Counted from the stretch's first letter, positions 47,567 through 57,768 are shown. The stretch: DNA of 64,000 bases from Sinonovacula constricta (GCA_007844125.1 CM017570.1:53615686-53679685); one strand, 5' to 3'. The notes: generated from the sequence alone by a model not told the origin. Numbers and translations: made by a program.

Positions 47567-47676
47567 TAGACACAGAGCTACAAGAAACTTCAAATCCTGA
47601 TAAGACAACTAAAAACTTAAACACAGAGCTACAAGAAACTTCAAATCCTGATAAGACAACTACAAACTTAAACACA
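47567..47676. repeat. Perfect-like 52-bp tandem duplication
   Basis: 'CACAGAGCTACAAGAAACTT' and 'CAAATCCTGATAAGACAACT' occur twice, 52 bp apart, with one difference seen. Confidence 0.9.
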
Positions 47677-47884
47677 TTGTGCATAGTTCAGACCAAATCA
47701 TGCTGTGCACATCAAGGATGAAAAACAACCATCGTACATTCTATACTGTATATATAAAACTGCAATAAAACTTAACTCTTAACCTGCTTTAATTCTTATT
47801 GCTGATAAATCAATGTATTGGCAGCAAAAGGGTTTAAAGGGTAATAGACGGTAATAGACTTACCCATAAATAGTGTAAATCGTG

Positions 47885-48075
47885 ATCAGACGGCTACAGA
47901 AGGAAGCTGACTAATTAGGATATACATTTTTTACTTAAGCCTTATTGATCCATGCTTAACAGTGGGAGAGTTAAAATGTTTTTCAGAAACAGGAGATTGT
48001 TTATGATGCTAAAAGCATTCGAAACAAAGCTTCTCAGATATTTCAAGCAACTTCCAGGGTTTTGATTAGATTGAA
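47885..48075. repeat. Dispersed homologous block, copy 2 (partner 22980-23225)
   Basis: Shares 'GAGAGTTAAAATGTTTTTCA', 'AACAGGAGATTGTTTATGAT' and 'AAACAAAGCTTCTCAGATAT' with copy 1. Confidence 0.7.
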
Positions 48076-48146
48076 GGCACGCTGCAGGAACCAGGTTAAA
48101 ACATATATGGTCATAATGGCGACATCTAGGTATTATTAGTAGAGGA

Positions 48147-48335
48147 AGTTTATTGGGTTTATCGTCCCACCAAGAGTATTTCACTTATATGGAGACGGTG
48201 TCCACTTGAAACAGATGTAGTGTTGCCTTCACTGCGTATAGAATGCATTGAACCCCTGGCATGATACCACACCCAGTCACATTTTCCTGACAACGGGCCA
48301 ACCAGTCGTGGAACAACCCTTATATTTGCGCTTCC
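48147..48335 (-). mobile_element. SINE family 1, head-truncated, fused to SINE family 2
   Basis: 'TTTATTGGGTTTATCGTCCC' to 'CTTATATTTGCG' is the tail and body of family 1. The tRNA head is missing. Directly after it, 48340-48430 reads 'GTGAGGAAGACCCCAGACAT' and 'CCACAGGGCAGTTGGAGGAC', a family-2 body. The junction is near 48332. Confidence 0.82.
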
Positions 48336-48430
48336 AGGTGCAGTGGTGAGGAAGACCCCAGACATATGTCATAGTAGAAGCCAGGGGCACCACAGGGCAG
48401 TTGGAGGACCTCGAAAAGTTTAACCAAAAT

Positions 48431-49017
48431 CCAAACTTCAACCAAGTGAGGAGCTGAAGAAGTGTATATAACATGTAACTGTTCTTCAACTTCATTTTAA
48501 TTAAATTACATTTTACATACTTTCCCTTTAAACTGGAAACTTCTCCGGCATGTTCTTCCGTCTCCCTCTGTCGGAAGCATTCATTAAAGTTTCCATCAAA
48601 CTGCTTGAAATAATTTGTCTTATGCAGCCTAAAATGTGAAATTATATCGCTATAATAATTCCTTAGGGAGTCATGGACTAGAAAGTTTCAAGTGTGAATT
48701 AAAGAGTTCTCATTGAATCTGTAATGATACATGACAGGTAGATATTTTAGCTTAAACCTTAAATAAATTAAGTCTCTAGGAAACAGTTCTATTTCACAAT
48801 TTTGTATCTATTTAGGTCATTAATGACACATAACAGACACATCACCTCTTTTATTGAGATGTATTTCTACACCACAATTAAGGGAAGCCAAATAAAGTTA
48901 TCTCCCTTGTCATGGCTCTTTATAAATAAATCACTTGGTTGCATGTCAGAACAGATTCCATCCTGCACAGAAAAGTAAAAAAAGACAATCAACCAACTGT
49001 CTTTAACTAACATGAAG
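48431..49017. other. AT-rich sequence with old similarity to 26.9-28.5 kb
   Basis: 'CTATAATAATTCCTTAGGGA', 'CTCTTTTATTGAGATGTATT' and 'ATAAATCACTTGGT' recall text at 26960, 28395 and 28505. No gene. Confidence 0.45.
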
Positions 49018-49205
49018 TGTGTTGTGGTAAGACAATGGACCTTAGATCAAGGGGTTCCAGGTTCAAACCCAAGACCAATCACAAATTGTACCACAAACTG
49101 CTCAAGATAAGTACCGCCTGAGTACTGGTTCTATCCAGGAAGTGGGCAGTTAATAAGGATAAATTGAAATTGAAAGAACATTCCAAATTGACTATATACA
49201 AGTTA
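49018..49205 (+). mobile_element. tRNA-derived SINE, family 3
   Basis: 'CAGGTTCAAACCCAAGACC' is a B-box-like head. 'CAAGATAAGTACCGCCTGAG' and 'GGAAGTGGGCAGTTAATAAG' match 17208-17390, ending near 'TGACTATATA'. Confidence 0.6.
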
Positions 49206-49542
49206 GGGATACAGTAACCCTTCAAGGGTCTATTTAGCACCAATAGAAAGTTTACAGTTTGGATAAGAGATGAATGATAAGTTTACTTATACAGTTCACA
49301 TTTCAACCATTTCAGGTCAATCGGTATCTTTTATTTATACTAAACTAAAAATAATTCACTGTTAAAATAATAAACTTCTGATATATCTATATACAGAAAT
49401 TATTAAAGAGTTTTGAACAAGAAAATACATTGTATTTTGAAAACGATCTTTTCTTATAATGTTATTAATGGTTGGTAATCTTATAAAGTATCGGTTTCTT
49501 TTTCAATCACCCAAAACCTTTTTTTCTGAGACACTCAGAGAC

Positions 49543-49612
49543 ACTCTGGGGGGGGGGGGGGGGGGGAGTCGTGTGGCGGGAGTGGGTTGTGGGGGGGGGG
49601 GGGTGTTGAGAC
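49543..49612 (+). repeat. Poly-G tracts, potential G-quadruplex
   Basis: A run of about 18 G (around 49549-49566) is followed by shorter GGG groups and a second run of about 14 G (around 49590-49603) on the plus strand. The spacing allows intramolecular G-quadruplexes. Exact run lengths may be affected by assembly. Confidence 0.85.
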
Positions 49613-49654
49613 AGATGCTTCACATTACACTTGTCAATGCCTGTAACAACACCA

Positions 49655-49957
49655 TAACCCTGACATTTATTCCTACAACATCAAGTACATATACGCCTTC
49701 AAGCCACACAACATAACCCTGAAAGCTCGACTGTTTCACAATATATTTCTCACAAGAGTAAAATTCAATCAAGGAGTTGATGACTACACTTTTATCATAG
49801 CCTTTCATGATACTGCTAATTAATTTTGGTTTTCTATTAGACTTTATCATGCTATATTTTATAAATAAGATCAATTTTAAATTCTTAGTCATCTCGTATC
49901 GTCCACACGCAAATGTACCTAGACATATTGTTAGAGACTCAGTAGCAAATACTGCAG
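49655..49957. repeat. Dispersed homologous block pair, copy 2 (partner 33476-33765)
   Basis: Shares 'ACATAACCCTGAAAGCTCGA' and 'CTCACAAGAGTAAAATTCAA' with copy 1. Similarity extends to 'GTAGCAAATACTGCA' at the right end. The minus-strand frame is open here too. Confidence 0.8.
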
Positions 49958-50002
49958 GTCCAGATCAGCTGGCTCCCAGCTACACTATTTGCCTTGCCCT
50001 TG

Positions 50003-50243
50003 TTTATGTTTGTTTGTTTATTGGGTTTATCGTCCCACCAACAGTATTTCAGTTATCTGGCGACAGAGTCCACTTGAAGCAGATATAGTGCTGCCTTCAC
50101 TGGGTATAGCATTTCATGAACACCTGGCATGATACCGCACCCACTCACATTATCCTGACATGGAACTAGCCTTATATTTGCTTGAGCATTAGTGACCTAT
50201 GTATATCATGGCCCGGGATCAAACCCAGGGCCTAACCAGCATG
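50003..50243 (-). mobile_element. SINE family 1, internally deleted, minus strand
   Basis: Tail side 'TTTGTTTATTGGGTTTATCG', then body. Small gaps occur: no 'CGGGCCAACCAGT' between 'CCTGACA' and 'TGGAACTA', and a shortened 'AGCATTAGTGACCTATG'. The head ends 'CCCGGGATCAAACCCAGGGC'. Confidence 0.85.
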
Positions 50244-50254
50244 GGACTGGCCTA

Positions 50255-50412
50255 AACCACTGGCCTAACCAGTAGGGGACTGAGTGTTAGGAGAGACACC
50301 ACTATTACCAACTTTAAAGTCTTTGGTTTGACCCGGCCGGGGTTTCAACCCGCGACCTCCCGATCCGCAAGCAGACGCTCTACCAATTGAGCTATTGCGG
50401 CCGGTACACTCT
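50255..50412 (-). mobile_element. tRNA-derived SINE, related family with a distinct tRNA head
   Basis: On the minus strand the head is 'GCAATAGCTCAATTGGTAGA' ... 'GGTCGCGGGTTGAAACCCC', with A and B boxes. It continues into 'GACTTTAAAGTTGGTAATAG' and 'GTGTCTCTCCTAACAC'. I do not call a tRNA gene because the anticodon stem does not pair and SINE-like sequence continues past the acceptor end. Confidence 0.7.
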
Positions 50413-50860
50413 GATGTATTTATAAAACAAATGAACAAATGAGCCATCCCTCAATCATGGCCATCAGTTAGTAAGGATGAAACTGAAAGAGAAAGTCTCT
50501 TGGGCATCATTACCATGGCCATTCCAATATGGCTTTATGCCTTTAGGCTTCAACAATTCTCTTATAATTGGTTTCATTATTGCTCTCAATTCATTGGACA
50601 TTTAGTTGTCGCCAGAGCAAAATTAAATCAACACTCCAAGTCTCAAGGTTTCTATTAGGTGAAGAAACATAATTGCACTGAAACCAAACATATGAGTGCA
50701 AGGATCTGGACATATTGCTAGAGATAACAGAAATGGTGAGATTGAAAAAAATGTGGTAAAAAGTACTGTGTTTTATTAAAGGAAAATGTGGCAAAAGGTG
50801 AGATTTAAATGACATACTATTAAGGTTGGTAAAATGATATTAAAATGGAAATAGAAAATT
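50413..50860. other. Unique sequence, no gene seen
   Basis: Short minus-strand frames only. 'GACATATTGCTAGAGA' near 50710 echoes 49922-49937. Confidence 0.4.
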
Positions 50861-51012
50861 GTCCGATAGAAAATTGGGAGACAGAAAATGGTGTGATAGA
50901 AAATGGTGAGGTAGCAGGGAGCCGGGGGGCTGAGAGGGGACGATGGGGCCAAGGGGGGCCGAGCGGGGAGCCAAGGGGGCTGAGGGGGCCAAGGCCACTG
51001 TGGGAGGCCAAG
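50860..51012 (+). repeat. Short ATAGAAAATTG repeats and a G-rich tract
   Basis: 'GATAGAAAATTGGGAG', 'ACAGAAAATGGTG' and 'GATAGAAAATGGTG' lead into about 100 bp rich in GGGG groups ('GCCAAGGGGGGCCGAGCGGG'). The Pro-rich minus-strand frames are a consequence of this composition. Confidence 0.75.
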
Positions 51013-51560
51013 TATGAATAAAAGGGCTAAATACACACATACAGACACAAAAATGAAAATCTTTGTTCTGGTACTGTACCACTCCTCACAGTGGATCTAC
51101 ATTTATAACATCAACAAGAAAGTTGTTGATGCGAGGCATCAAATGCGATGCAGAAAGTCGAAGAGGAAAACAGACATATTTGAAAAGTAGTGGTTTTTAT
51201 TTGAAAGTTTTCAGTATACTATAAATCTGGACAAAAAAGTATGTATAACACATATTCCTGAGACATTGGGGTTTTTTAAAAAAAAAAAAAAAAAGCAAAA
51301 CCAGATACCATTTAATAGATTTTCCAAAATGTTACATATGTAGAAAAAAAGTTGCAAAATTATTATATTAACTATAAAACTAAAGTGTACTAGCAGAAAT
51401 TGTACATGGGCAGCAGCCTCACGTTACACAAATAATTACTACTCAGAAGGTCTTTTTCTGGAACATAGTATGTTGTTTCTTTCTCAGTATCCTATTGCTT
51501 ATTTTCAAAGTTATTTTGAAAGTTACAGTTATACAAAAATAAATATAAAATAAAATAAAT
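51013..51560. other. AT-rich sequence, no gene seen
   Basis: Poly-A of about 18 bases near 51278-51295. No supported gene or RNA. Confidence 0.45.
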
Positions 51561-51564
51561 AAAA

Positions 51565-51697
51565 TAAAACGCTGTTTACCGAATTAGGACCCATATTTTA
51601 TCAGGTTAAGAAAGTCCCCAAATAAACATCCCCATGTGCAAATTTCAGTAAGCATTCCATATATAGGTGTTGCGCTCCAGAGCGTCGCCAATAACAT
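51565..51697 (-). repeat. Single copy of the element behind the 122-bp array
   Basis: 'TTTACCGAATTAGGACCCAT', 'CATGTGCAAATTTCAGTAAG' and 'CGCTCCAGAGCGTCGCC' match the copy at 23800-23948. Confidence 0.7.
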
Positions 51698-52211
51698 TTA
51701 GGTTAAAAGTATTGAATTATTTCAATACGAAAGTTAGTCTTCTGTTTTAAATTTGGTATTTTTTGTTTGATATCTAAGGTTTTGGTTGCAGTCCCCATCT
51801 CCAGCCAGTGAACACAAGGAAGTAAAGAATGCATCCTTGTAAAAAGGCTATCTTAAAGGTGGTATCCGACAGTTTAGACAAATTTTGTTTTCTCAAATAA
51901 CCAAAACAGTTTTTATCACAAGAATAGATCCTGTAAAATGCTGCTTATTGATGGCCTTGGTCTGTGTAAACAGTGAAGCATAAATACCCAGTCATAATTG
52001 AAAACGGGTATTTCCTATCTGAGCCACACTGCAGAGATACCGGTATTTCCTATCTGAGCCACACTTGCAGAGATACCGGTAGTTATTTTTAAACTAAGAA
52101 AACCACATGACAACTTACTTTTGAGATCACGTCATATCATCGTTCGGGTAGTCCACGCTGTCGTTGGTATCTGTTTTTAGCAGAGATCACTATCGTGCTT
52201 ATTAATATATA

Positions 52212-52435
52212 CTACTCAAATTTTGCTAAGGATCACATTTTATAACGTGTAATACTTTTATTAAGTTGTGGTGACATGCTTCTAGTGCAAAGTGTACATA
52301 TCAAATCGTGAAATTCACGTATATGAAGCCTGAAGACCTGTTAATTTTTTTTTGTAAGCAAACTGATGTTATATATTGATAATATGAACAAAATACCTAA
52401 TGTCACAAAAGTGGTACTTTGCACACTTTGAGTAG
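52212..52435. mobile_element. Nested 224-bp MITE with TA flanks
   Basis: Inverted ends are 'CTACTCAAATTTTGC' on the left and plus-strand 'GCACACTTTGAGTAG' on the right (two mismatches in 15). TA lies at 52210-52211 and 52436-52437. Removing it restores the host MITE text 'GTGCTTAT...TTTGGAAAGAATG' as in the 12184 copy. Confidence 0.85.
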
Positions 52436-52459
52436 TATTTGGAAAGAATGAAAACTGAA

Positions 52460-53755
52460 ATGAGTTTATCACATTATCTACTCTCTTACAATATAGGTGG
52501 TGTTCAAAATCATCTAAAGTATGAGTTTATCACATTTTCTACTGTCTTACAAAATAGGTGGTGTTCAAAATCATCTAAAGTATGAGTTTATCACATTTTC
52601 TACTGTCTTACAATATAGGTGGTGTTCAAAATCATCTAAAGTATGAGTTTATCACATTATCTACTGTCTTACAATATAGGTGGTGTTCAAAATCATCTAA
52701 AGTATGAGTTTATCAAATTTTCTACTGTCTAACAATATAGGTGTTGTTCAAAATCATCTAAAGTATGAGTTTATCACATTATCTACTGTCTTACAAAATA
52801 GGTGGTGTTCAAAATCATCTAAAGTATGAGTTTATCACATTATCTACTGTCTTACAATATAGGTGGTGTTCAAAATCATCTAAAGTATGAGTTTATCACA
52901 TTTTCTACTGTCTTACAATATAGGTGGTGTTCAAAATCATCTAAAGTATGAGTTTATCACATTATCTACTGTCTTACAATATAGGTGGTGTTCAAAATCA
53001 TCTAAAGTATGAGTTTATCAAATTTTCTACTGTCTAACAATATAGGTGTTGTTCAAAATCATCTAAAGTATGAGTTTATCACATTATCTACTGTCTTACA
53101 AAATAGGTGGTGTTCAAAATCATCTAAAGTATGAGTTTATCACATTATCTACTGTCTTACAATATAGGTGTTGTTCAAAATCATCTAAAGTATGAGTTTA
53201 TCACATTATCTACTGTCTTACAAAATAGGTGGTGTTCAAAATCATCTAAAGTATGCGTTTATCACATTATCTATTGCCTTACAAAATAGGTGGTGTTCAA
53301 AATCATCTAAAGTATGCGTTTATCACATTTTCTACTCTCTTACAATATAGGTAGTGTTCAAAATCATCTAAAGTATGAGTTTATCAAATTTTCTACTGTC
53401 TAACAATATAGGTGTTGTTCAAAATCATCTAAAGTATGAGTTTATCACATTATCTACTGTCTTACAATATAGGTGGTGTTCAAAATCATCTAAAGTATGA
53501 GTTTATCACATTATCTACTGTCTTACAATATAGGTGGTGTTCAAAATCATCTAAAGTATGAGTTTATCACATTATCTACTGTCTTACAATATACATGTAG
53601 GTGGTGTTCAAAATCATCTAAAGTATGAGTTTATCACATTTTCTACTGTCTTACAAAATAGGTGGTGTTCAAAATCATCTAAAGTATGCGTTTATCACAT
53701 TATCTATTGCCTTACAAAAAAGGTGGTGTTCAAAAAATCATCTAAAATATGAGTT
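52460..53755. repeat. 61-bp minisatellite, about 21 copies, inside the MITE
   Basis: The unit is 'ATGAGTTTATCACATTATCT' plus 'ACTGTCTTACAATATAGGTG' plus 'GTGTTCAAAATCATCTAAAG' and T. It corresponds to a single-copy stretch in the 12184 MITE ('GTATTGTCTAACAACATAGG' to 'AGTTTATGCAG'). A higher-order marker 'TATCAAATTTTCTACTGTCT' appears near 52712 and 53017, 305 bp or five units apart, and again near 53381. Confidence 0.95.
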
Positions 53756-53844
53756 TATGCAGAAATGATACATATATCCCAGAAACTGTGGAAATACATT
53801 GTTACATGCATTAGACATAGGTAAACTGTCGGAAACCACCTTAA

Positions 53845-54595
53845 AAGCAAATCATCTGAATACAAAAATGGTTTTCAACCCAGCTCTAGTAAAACATCAG
53901 TTGGTGAATAATGTATTCCAGTAAAGTGCAGTCTATCAGAAAAAAAAAGAACACATACAAAATATCTATTGGCTTTCTAACCAACCACAATAAAGCTGCC
54001 ACAAACACCAATTAAGGGGTTATTGCAAGGCTACAACAGCTCTGTCTTTATTGTATATGAGTTACAACTGTATTGCTCTTCTCCCTCGAAATGTCACTTA
54101 AGCTTTACAGACAGAAAGTTGTTCAAGTCAATTTACAGTTTCCTTCCATCCAATTAAGGTTAAGTTAGAAGGTACCAGAGATATAAAAGGTGGTGCACAA
54201 GAAGCTGCATCAATAAAGATTCAGTTATCAAAGATGCCAGTGATTTCTGGGCACGATAAATCCTGGAATTACATGGTAGCCCACTGAGCTAATAGGATTT
54301 TTGCTTGGTGGCAGGGACTTTCTGGTCGCGTATTTATTGCTGTAGATAGGATTATATATACACATTTCAACAAAGACAGGACTTTGTGGATGTGTTTGGA
54401 CTACATGTTAATAATAAAACACTTCTCAGGTTGTTTACTTTATTTACACATTAGTATGGAAAACTGTAGGATAATTTGATAATAAGAATAAATTATCATT
54501 GTCTCATATCATGTGCATCCTTTGCCAATAGGATATTTATGATATAAGTAGCGCATAATCTCGTCATATCCTCGTGCTCGGTTAACTACATACAT
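53845..54595. other. Unique AT-rich sequence, no gene seen
   Basis: No supported feature. Confidence 0.45.
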
Positions 54596-54599
54596 AGCA

Positions 54600-54900
54600 T
54601 ACAAAAGAACATGCGTGATTGACAGCGAGAGGTCAAAGGTGACGAAATCAGTAATTATACATATGTGTTGTTTTTACAAGTGTCATAACATTTCCTGCTT
54701 ATTGGAAATTTCAAAACCACCGTTGATTGGCCAGGCAACCAACACGGGAATTTTAAGGTGGCCCGCCGGACACTCTTTGGATTTTTTTGGTAGTCCACCG
54801 GGTCGAATGCGGTAGCACGTGGAAACTGGGCAATGAATTTGTCGTGCCCTGGATTTATACAGCTGCCACATTTCCTACAAGGGAGTCCCAAAAACTTAAA
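54600..54900. other. GC-richer block, possible regulatory or exonic remnant
   Basis: This block is richer in GC and CpG than its surroundings ('GGTGGCCCGCCGGACACTC', 'CCACCGGGTCGAATGCGGTA'). Three overlapping frames exist on both strands (60-121 codons) and none has a domain I recognise. It also has 'AGGTCAAAGGTGA' (about 54632-54644), a direct repeat of two nuclear-receptor half sites with one spacer, and 'TTGATTGGCCAGG', an inverted CCAAT. Confidence 0.35.
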
Positions 54901-55109
54901 ATGTAGGTTGTACAGTGTAAAAAAAAGTGTTAGAATCACATTTCTGTCAGAAAAGAAAAAGTCAGGATTTTTATAGTTGGGAATTATTTTCCTTTTTCCT
55001 TTTTGCTTCTTGCAAAACATCTTTTTTTGGTGTGGAGGTGAATCTTTGTTGATTAGATTGCTTTTATTTGGATAATATAAAAAAGGGGAAAAATGTCAAT
55101 AGAAATGAC

Positions 55110-55215
55110 TTAAAAATTAAATGATGCAAGACCTTGACCTTGAGGGTTGCACTAGAAAATGGTATGAGGGACATGCCTGCAAGTGAATGTCTGTAAGACA
55201 GTGATGTTTGATTAA
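55110..55215. mobile_element. Fragment of a repeat with GACCTTGACCTTGA motif
   Basis: 'ATGCAAGACCTTGACCTTGA' and 'GGGTTGCACTAGAAAATGG' resemble pieces of the 33.8-34.7 kb type of element. It is too short to assign firmly. Confidence 0.35.
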
Positions 55216-55371
55216 ATACCTGTCATGGCTGAGACACTAAAATATAGATTAAGGAGCAATTTACAAGAATAAGCTAAAATATATCCTTTAACATGTTCTT
55301 AAGCATTAAATAAGACCTGTAAGATGGTAAACCAAGGGACAGTGAAGCCGTTTTATGACATTTGTGTTTAG

Positions 55372-57110
55372 GGTGAGGAGGCAGGGGTGAGGGAGCAGGG
55401 GTGAGTGAGCAGGAGTAAGGAGGCAGGGGTAAGGGAGCAGGGGTGAGTGAGCAGGAGTAAGGAGGCAGGGGTGAGGAGACAGAGGTGAGGAAACAGGGGT
55501 GAGGAGACAAGGGTGAGAAAACAGGGGTGAGGGAGCAGGGGTGAGTGGGCAGGTGAAGGGGCAGGGGTAAGAGAGCAGGGGTGAGGGAGCAGGGGTGAGT
55601 GGGCAGGTGAAGGGGCAGGGGTAAGAGAGCAGGGGTGAGTGGGCAGGTGAAGGGGCAGGGGTAAGAGAGCAGGGGTGAGTGTGCAGGTGAAGGGGCATGG
55701 GTAAGAGAGCAGGGGTGAGTGGGCAGGTGAAGGGGCAGGGGTAAGAGAGCAGGGGTGAGTGGGCAGGTAAAGGGGCAGGGGTAAGAGAGCAGGGGTGAGT
55801 GGGCAGGTGAGGAGGCAGGGTGAGGGGGCAGGGGTGAGGAGGCTGGGGGCAGGGGGTGAGAAAGCAGGGGTGAGGAGGCAGGGGTGAGGAGACAGAGGTG
55901 AGGAAACAGGGGTGAGGAGACAAGGGTGAGAAAACAGGGGTGAGGGAGCAGGGGTAAGTGGGCAGGTGAAGGGGCAGGGGTAAGAGAGCAGGGGTGAGGG
56001 AGCAGGGGTGAGTGGGCAGGTGAAGGGGCAGGGGTAAGAGAGCAGGGGTGAGTGGGCAGGTGAAGGGGCAGGGGTAAGAGAGCAGGGGTGAGTGTGCAGG
56101 TGAAGGGGCAGGGGTAAGAGAGCAGGGGTGAGTGGGCAGGTGAAGGGGCAGGGGTAAGAGAGCAGGGGTGAGTGGGCAGGTAAAGGGGCAGGGGTAAGAG
56201 AGCAGGGGTGAGTGGGCAGGTGAGGGGGCAGGGGTGAGGAGGCTGGGGGCAGGGGGTGAGAAAGCAGGGGTGAGGAGGCAGGGGTGAGGACACAGGGGTA
56301 AGGGAGCAGGGGTAAGTGGGCAGGGGTGAGGGGGCAGGGCTGAGGGGCAGGGTTGAGGAGACAGGGGTAAGGGAGCAGGGGTGAGTGGGCAGGGGTGAGG
56401 AGGCGGCTGAAGGGGCTGTGATGAGGGGGCAGGGGTAAGGGAGCAGAGATGAGGAGGCAGGCGTGAGGGGGCAGGGGTGAGGAGACAGAGGTAAGGGAGC
56501 AGGGGTGAGTGGGCAGGTGAAGCGGCAGGGGTGAGGGGCAGGTGAAGAGGCAGGGGTGAGGGGGTAAGGGGGCAGGGGTGAGGTGTAAGGGGGCAAGGGT
56601 AAGGGGGCAGGGGTGAGGGGGCAAGGGTAAGGGAGCAGGGGTGAGTGGGCAGGGGAGAGGAGGCAGGGGTGAGGGGGCAGGGGTGAGGGGGCAGGGGTGA
56701 GGGGGCAGGAGTGAGGGGGAAGGGAGAAGAGGGCAAGGGTAAGGGTAAGGGGACAGGGGTGAGGGGACAGGGGTGAGGGGGAGGAGTGATGGGGCAGGGG
56801 TGAGGAGTGAGGGGGGCAAGGGTGAGGGGGCAGGGGTGAGGGGGCAGGGGTGAGTGGGCAGGGGTAAGAGGGCCGGGGTGAGGGGGAAGGTGTAAGGGGG
56901 CAAGGGTAAGGGGGCAGGGGTGAGGGGGCAGGGGTGAGGGGGAGGAGTGAGGGGGCAAGGGTAAGGGGGCAGGGGTGAGAGGGCAGGGGTGAGGGGGGAG
57001 GAGTGAGGGGGGAGGAGTGAGGGGGCAAGGGTAAGGGATCAGGGGTGAGTGGGCAGGGGTGAGGAGGCAGGGGTAAGGGGGCAGGGGTGAGGGGGAAAGT
57101 GTAAGGGGGC
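55372..57110 (+). repeat. 1.7-kb G-rich minisatellite with strong strand asymmetry
   Basis: Units of about 15 bp, 'GCAGGGGTGAGGGG'-like, alternate with 'GAGTGGGCAGGTGAAGGGGC' and 'AGGGGTAAGAGAGCA' blocks. The plus strand is almost devoid of C outside GCA. A block beginning 'GAGGAGACAAGGGTGAG' at 55501 repeats at 55914 (+413 bp). Overlapping minus-strand frames of 511, 613 and 619 codons, all Pro/Leu/Ser/Thr-rich, exist in different frames at once, so none is credible as a gene. Confidence 0.95.
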
Positions 57111-57436
57111 AACACCCTGACTTCATGTTCTCAAGTGCGCTATCTAACAGAGAAATAAGTCGCAAAACAAGAAAGTTGTGGGGAAAATTGCTGATACAAA
57201 ACTATTAAGCATGATGCATAAAATACAGTATAACTTGCTTACCGATGTGTACCAGAAGATCAACCTACTGAGGTTGTAGTTTTAGTTGGAGTTACCTAAT
57301 GGACATAAGAAACCAATAAAATAACTATGGATGTAATGGACAGTCGTTGCAGCAAACATACTGCTGGCTGGCAGGCTGTTTTACCTTCAATAACAGTTTA
57401 ACAGTTGTGAATATGAAAATTAAAGAAAACAAATAG
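57111..57436. other. Unique AT-rich sequence, no gene seen
   Basis: No supported feature. Confidence 0.45.
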
Positions 57437-57550
57437 AACAAGAGGGCCATGATGGTCCTAAATAGCTCATGGGCTTTTAGAAGGCTCATATCTGGCAGCA
57501 AGTAATTAAGAGTTATTTACTTTAGAAATCTTTGGTGAAGACTGGACCAT
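57437..57550 (+). mobile_element. Truncated copy of the 59.4-kb element
   Basis: 'ACAAGAGGGCCATGATGGTC', 'CATATCTGGCAGCAAGTAAT', 'TAAGAGTTATTTACTTTAG' and 'AAATCTTTGGTGAAGACTGG' match the left end at 59397-59515. The rest is absent. Confidence 0.85.
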
Positions 57551-57768
57551 TAGTGGTGCCACGTTCAGTACACCCTCAAGCGGGTACAAGCGGGTGGGGC
57601 AGGTAGGAGCAGGAGTCACTACTCCGTCTACATTGGCTGCCAGGTTGGTTTGCTTACGCTGCAGCTAAAGCCAACTGGTTGCCCTTTCAGCAGCTTTACC
57701 TACAGCATGGACAGCAGTTTTCTGGGCTCTTCCCTCGACTCGGAACATTTCTTTTAGCATCAAGACTT
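57551..57768. other. GC-richer unique block, unrecognised
   Basis: 'CAAGCGGGTACAAGCGGGTG' is a short duplication. The rest ('TTGCTTACGCTGCAGCTAAA', 'ACAGCATGGACAGCAGTTTT') looks less AT-biased than its surroundings but has no open frame of note. Confidence 0.35.

Larger units (their letters stand above)
51853..53844 (+). mobile_element. piggyBac-like MITE inflated by nested MITE and tandem expansion
   Basis: TTAA flanks at 51853-51856 and 53841-53844, with ends 'AGGTGGTATCCGACAGTTT' and 'AAACTGTCGGAAACCACC'. It has the same backbone as the 488-bp element at 12184. This copy is 2 kb because it contains a TA-flanked insertion (52212-52435) and a 61-bp array (52460-53755). A further small duplication, 'TATTTCCTATCTGAGCCACA', occurs twice near 52010-52062. 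Confidence 0.9.

Noticed and set aside
49459..49716. 85-codon plus-strand ORF with a poly-Gly stretch
   Set aside because: It is generated by the poly-G runs; the flanks show no coding signal.
50330..50405. Apparent tRNA gene on the minus strand
   Set aside because: A and B boxes are good, but the anticodon stem does not pair and SINE-like sequence continues beyond the tRNA end.
54655..55020. 121-codon minus-strand ORF with CRKCGSC
   Set aside because: The few cysteines do not form a known motif, overlapping frames are equally open, and no family is recognised.
55274..57165. Three overlapping proline-rich ORFs of 511-619 codons on the minus strand
   Set aside because: They occupy different frames of the same G-rich array, share the same repeat peptide, and have no domain, signal or non-repeat body. 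Stop-free repeats explain them.
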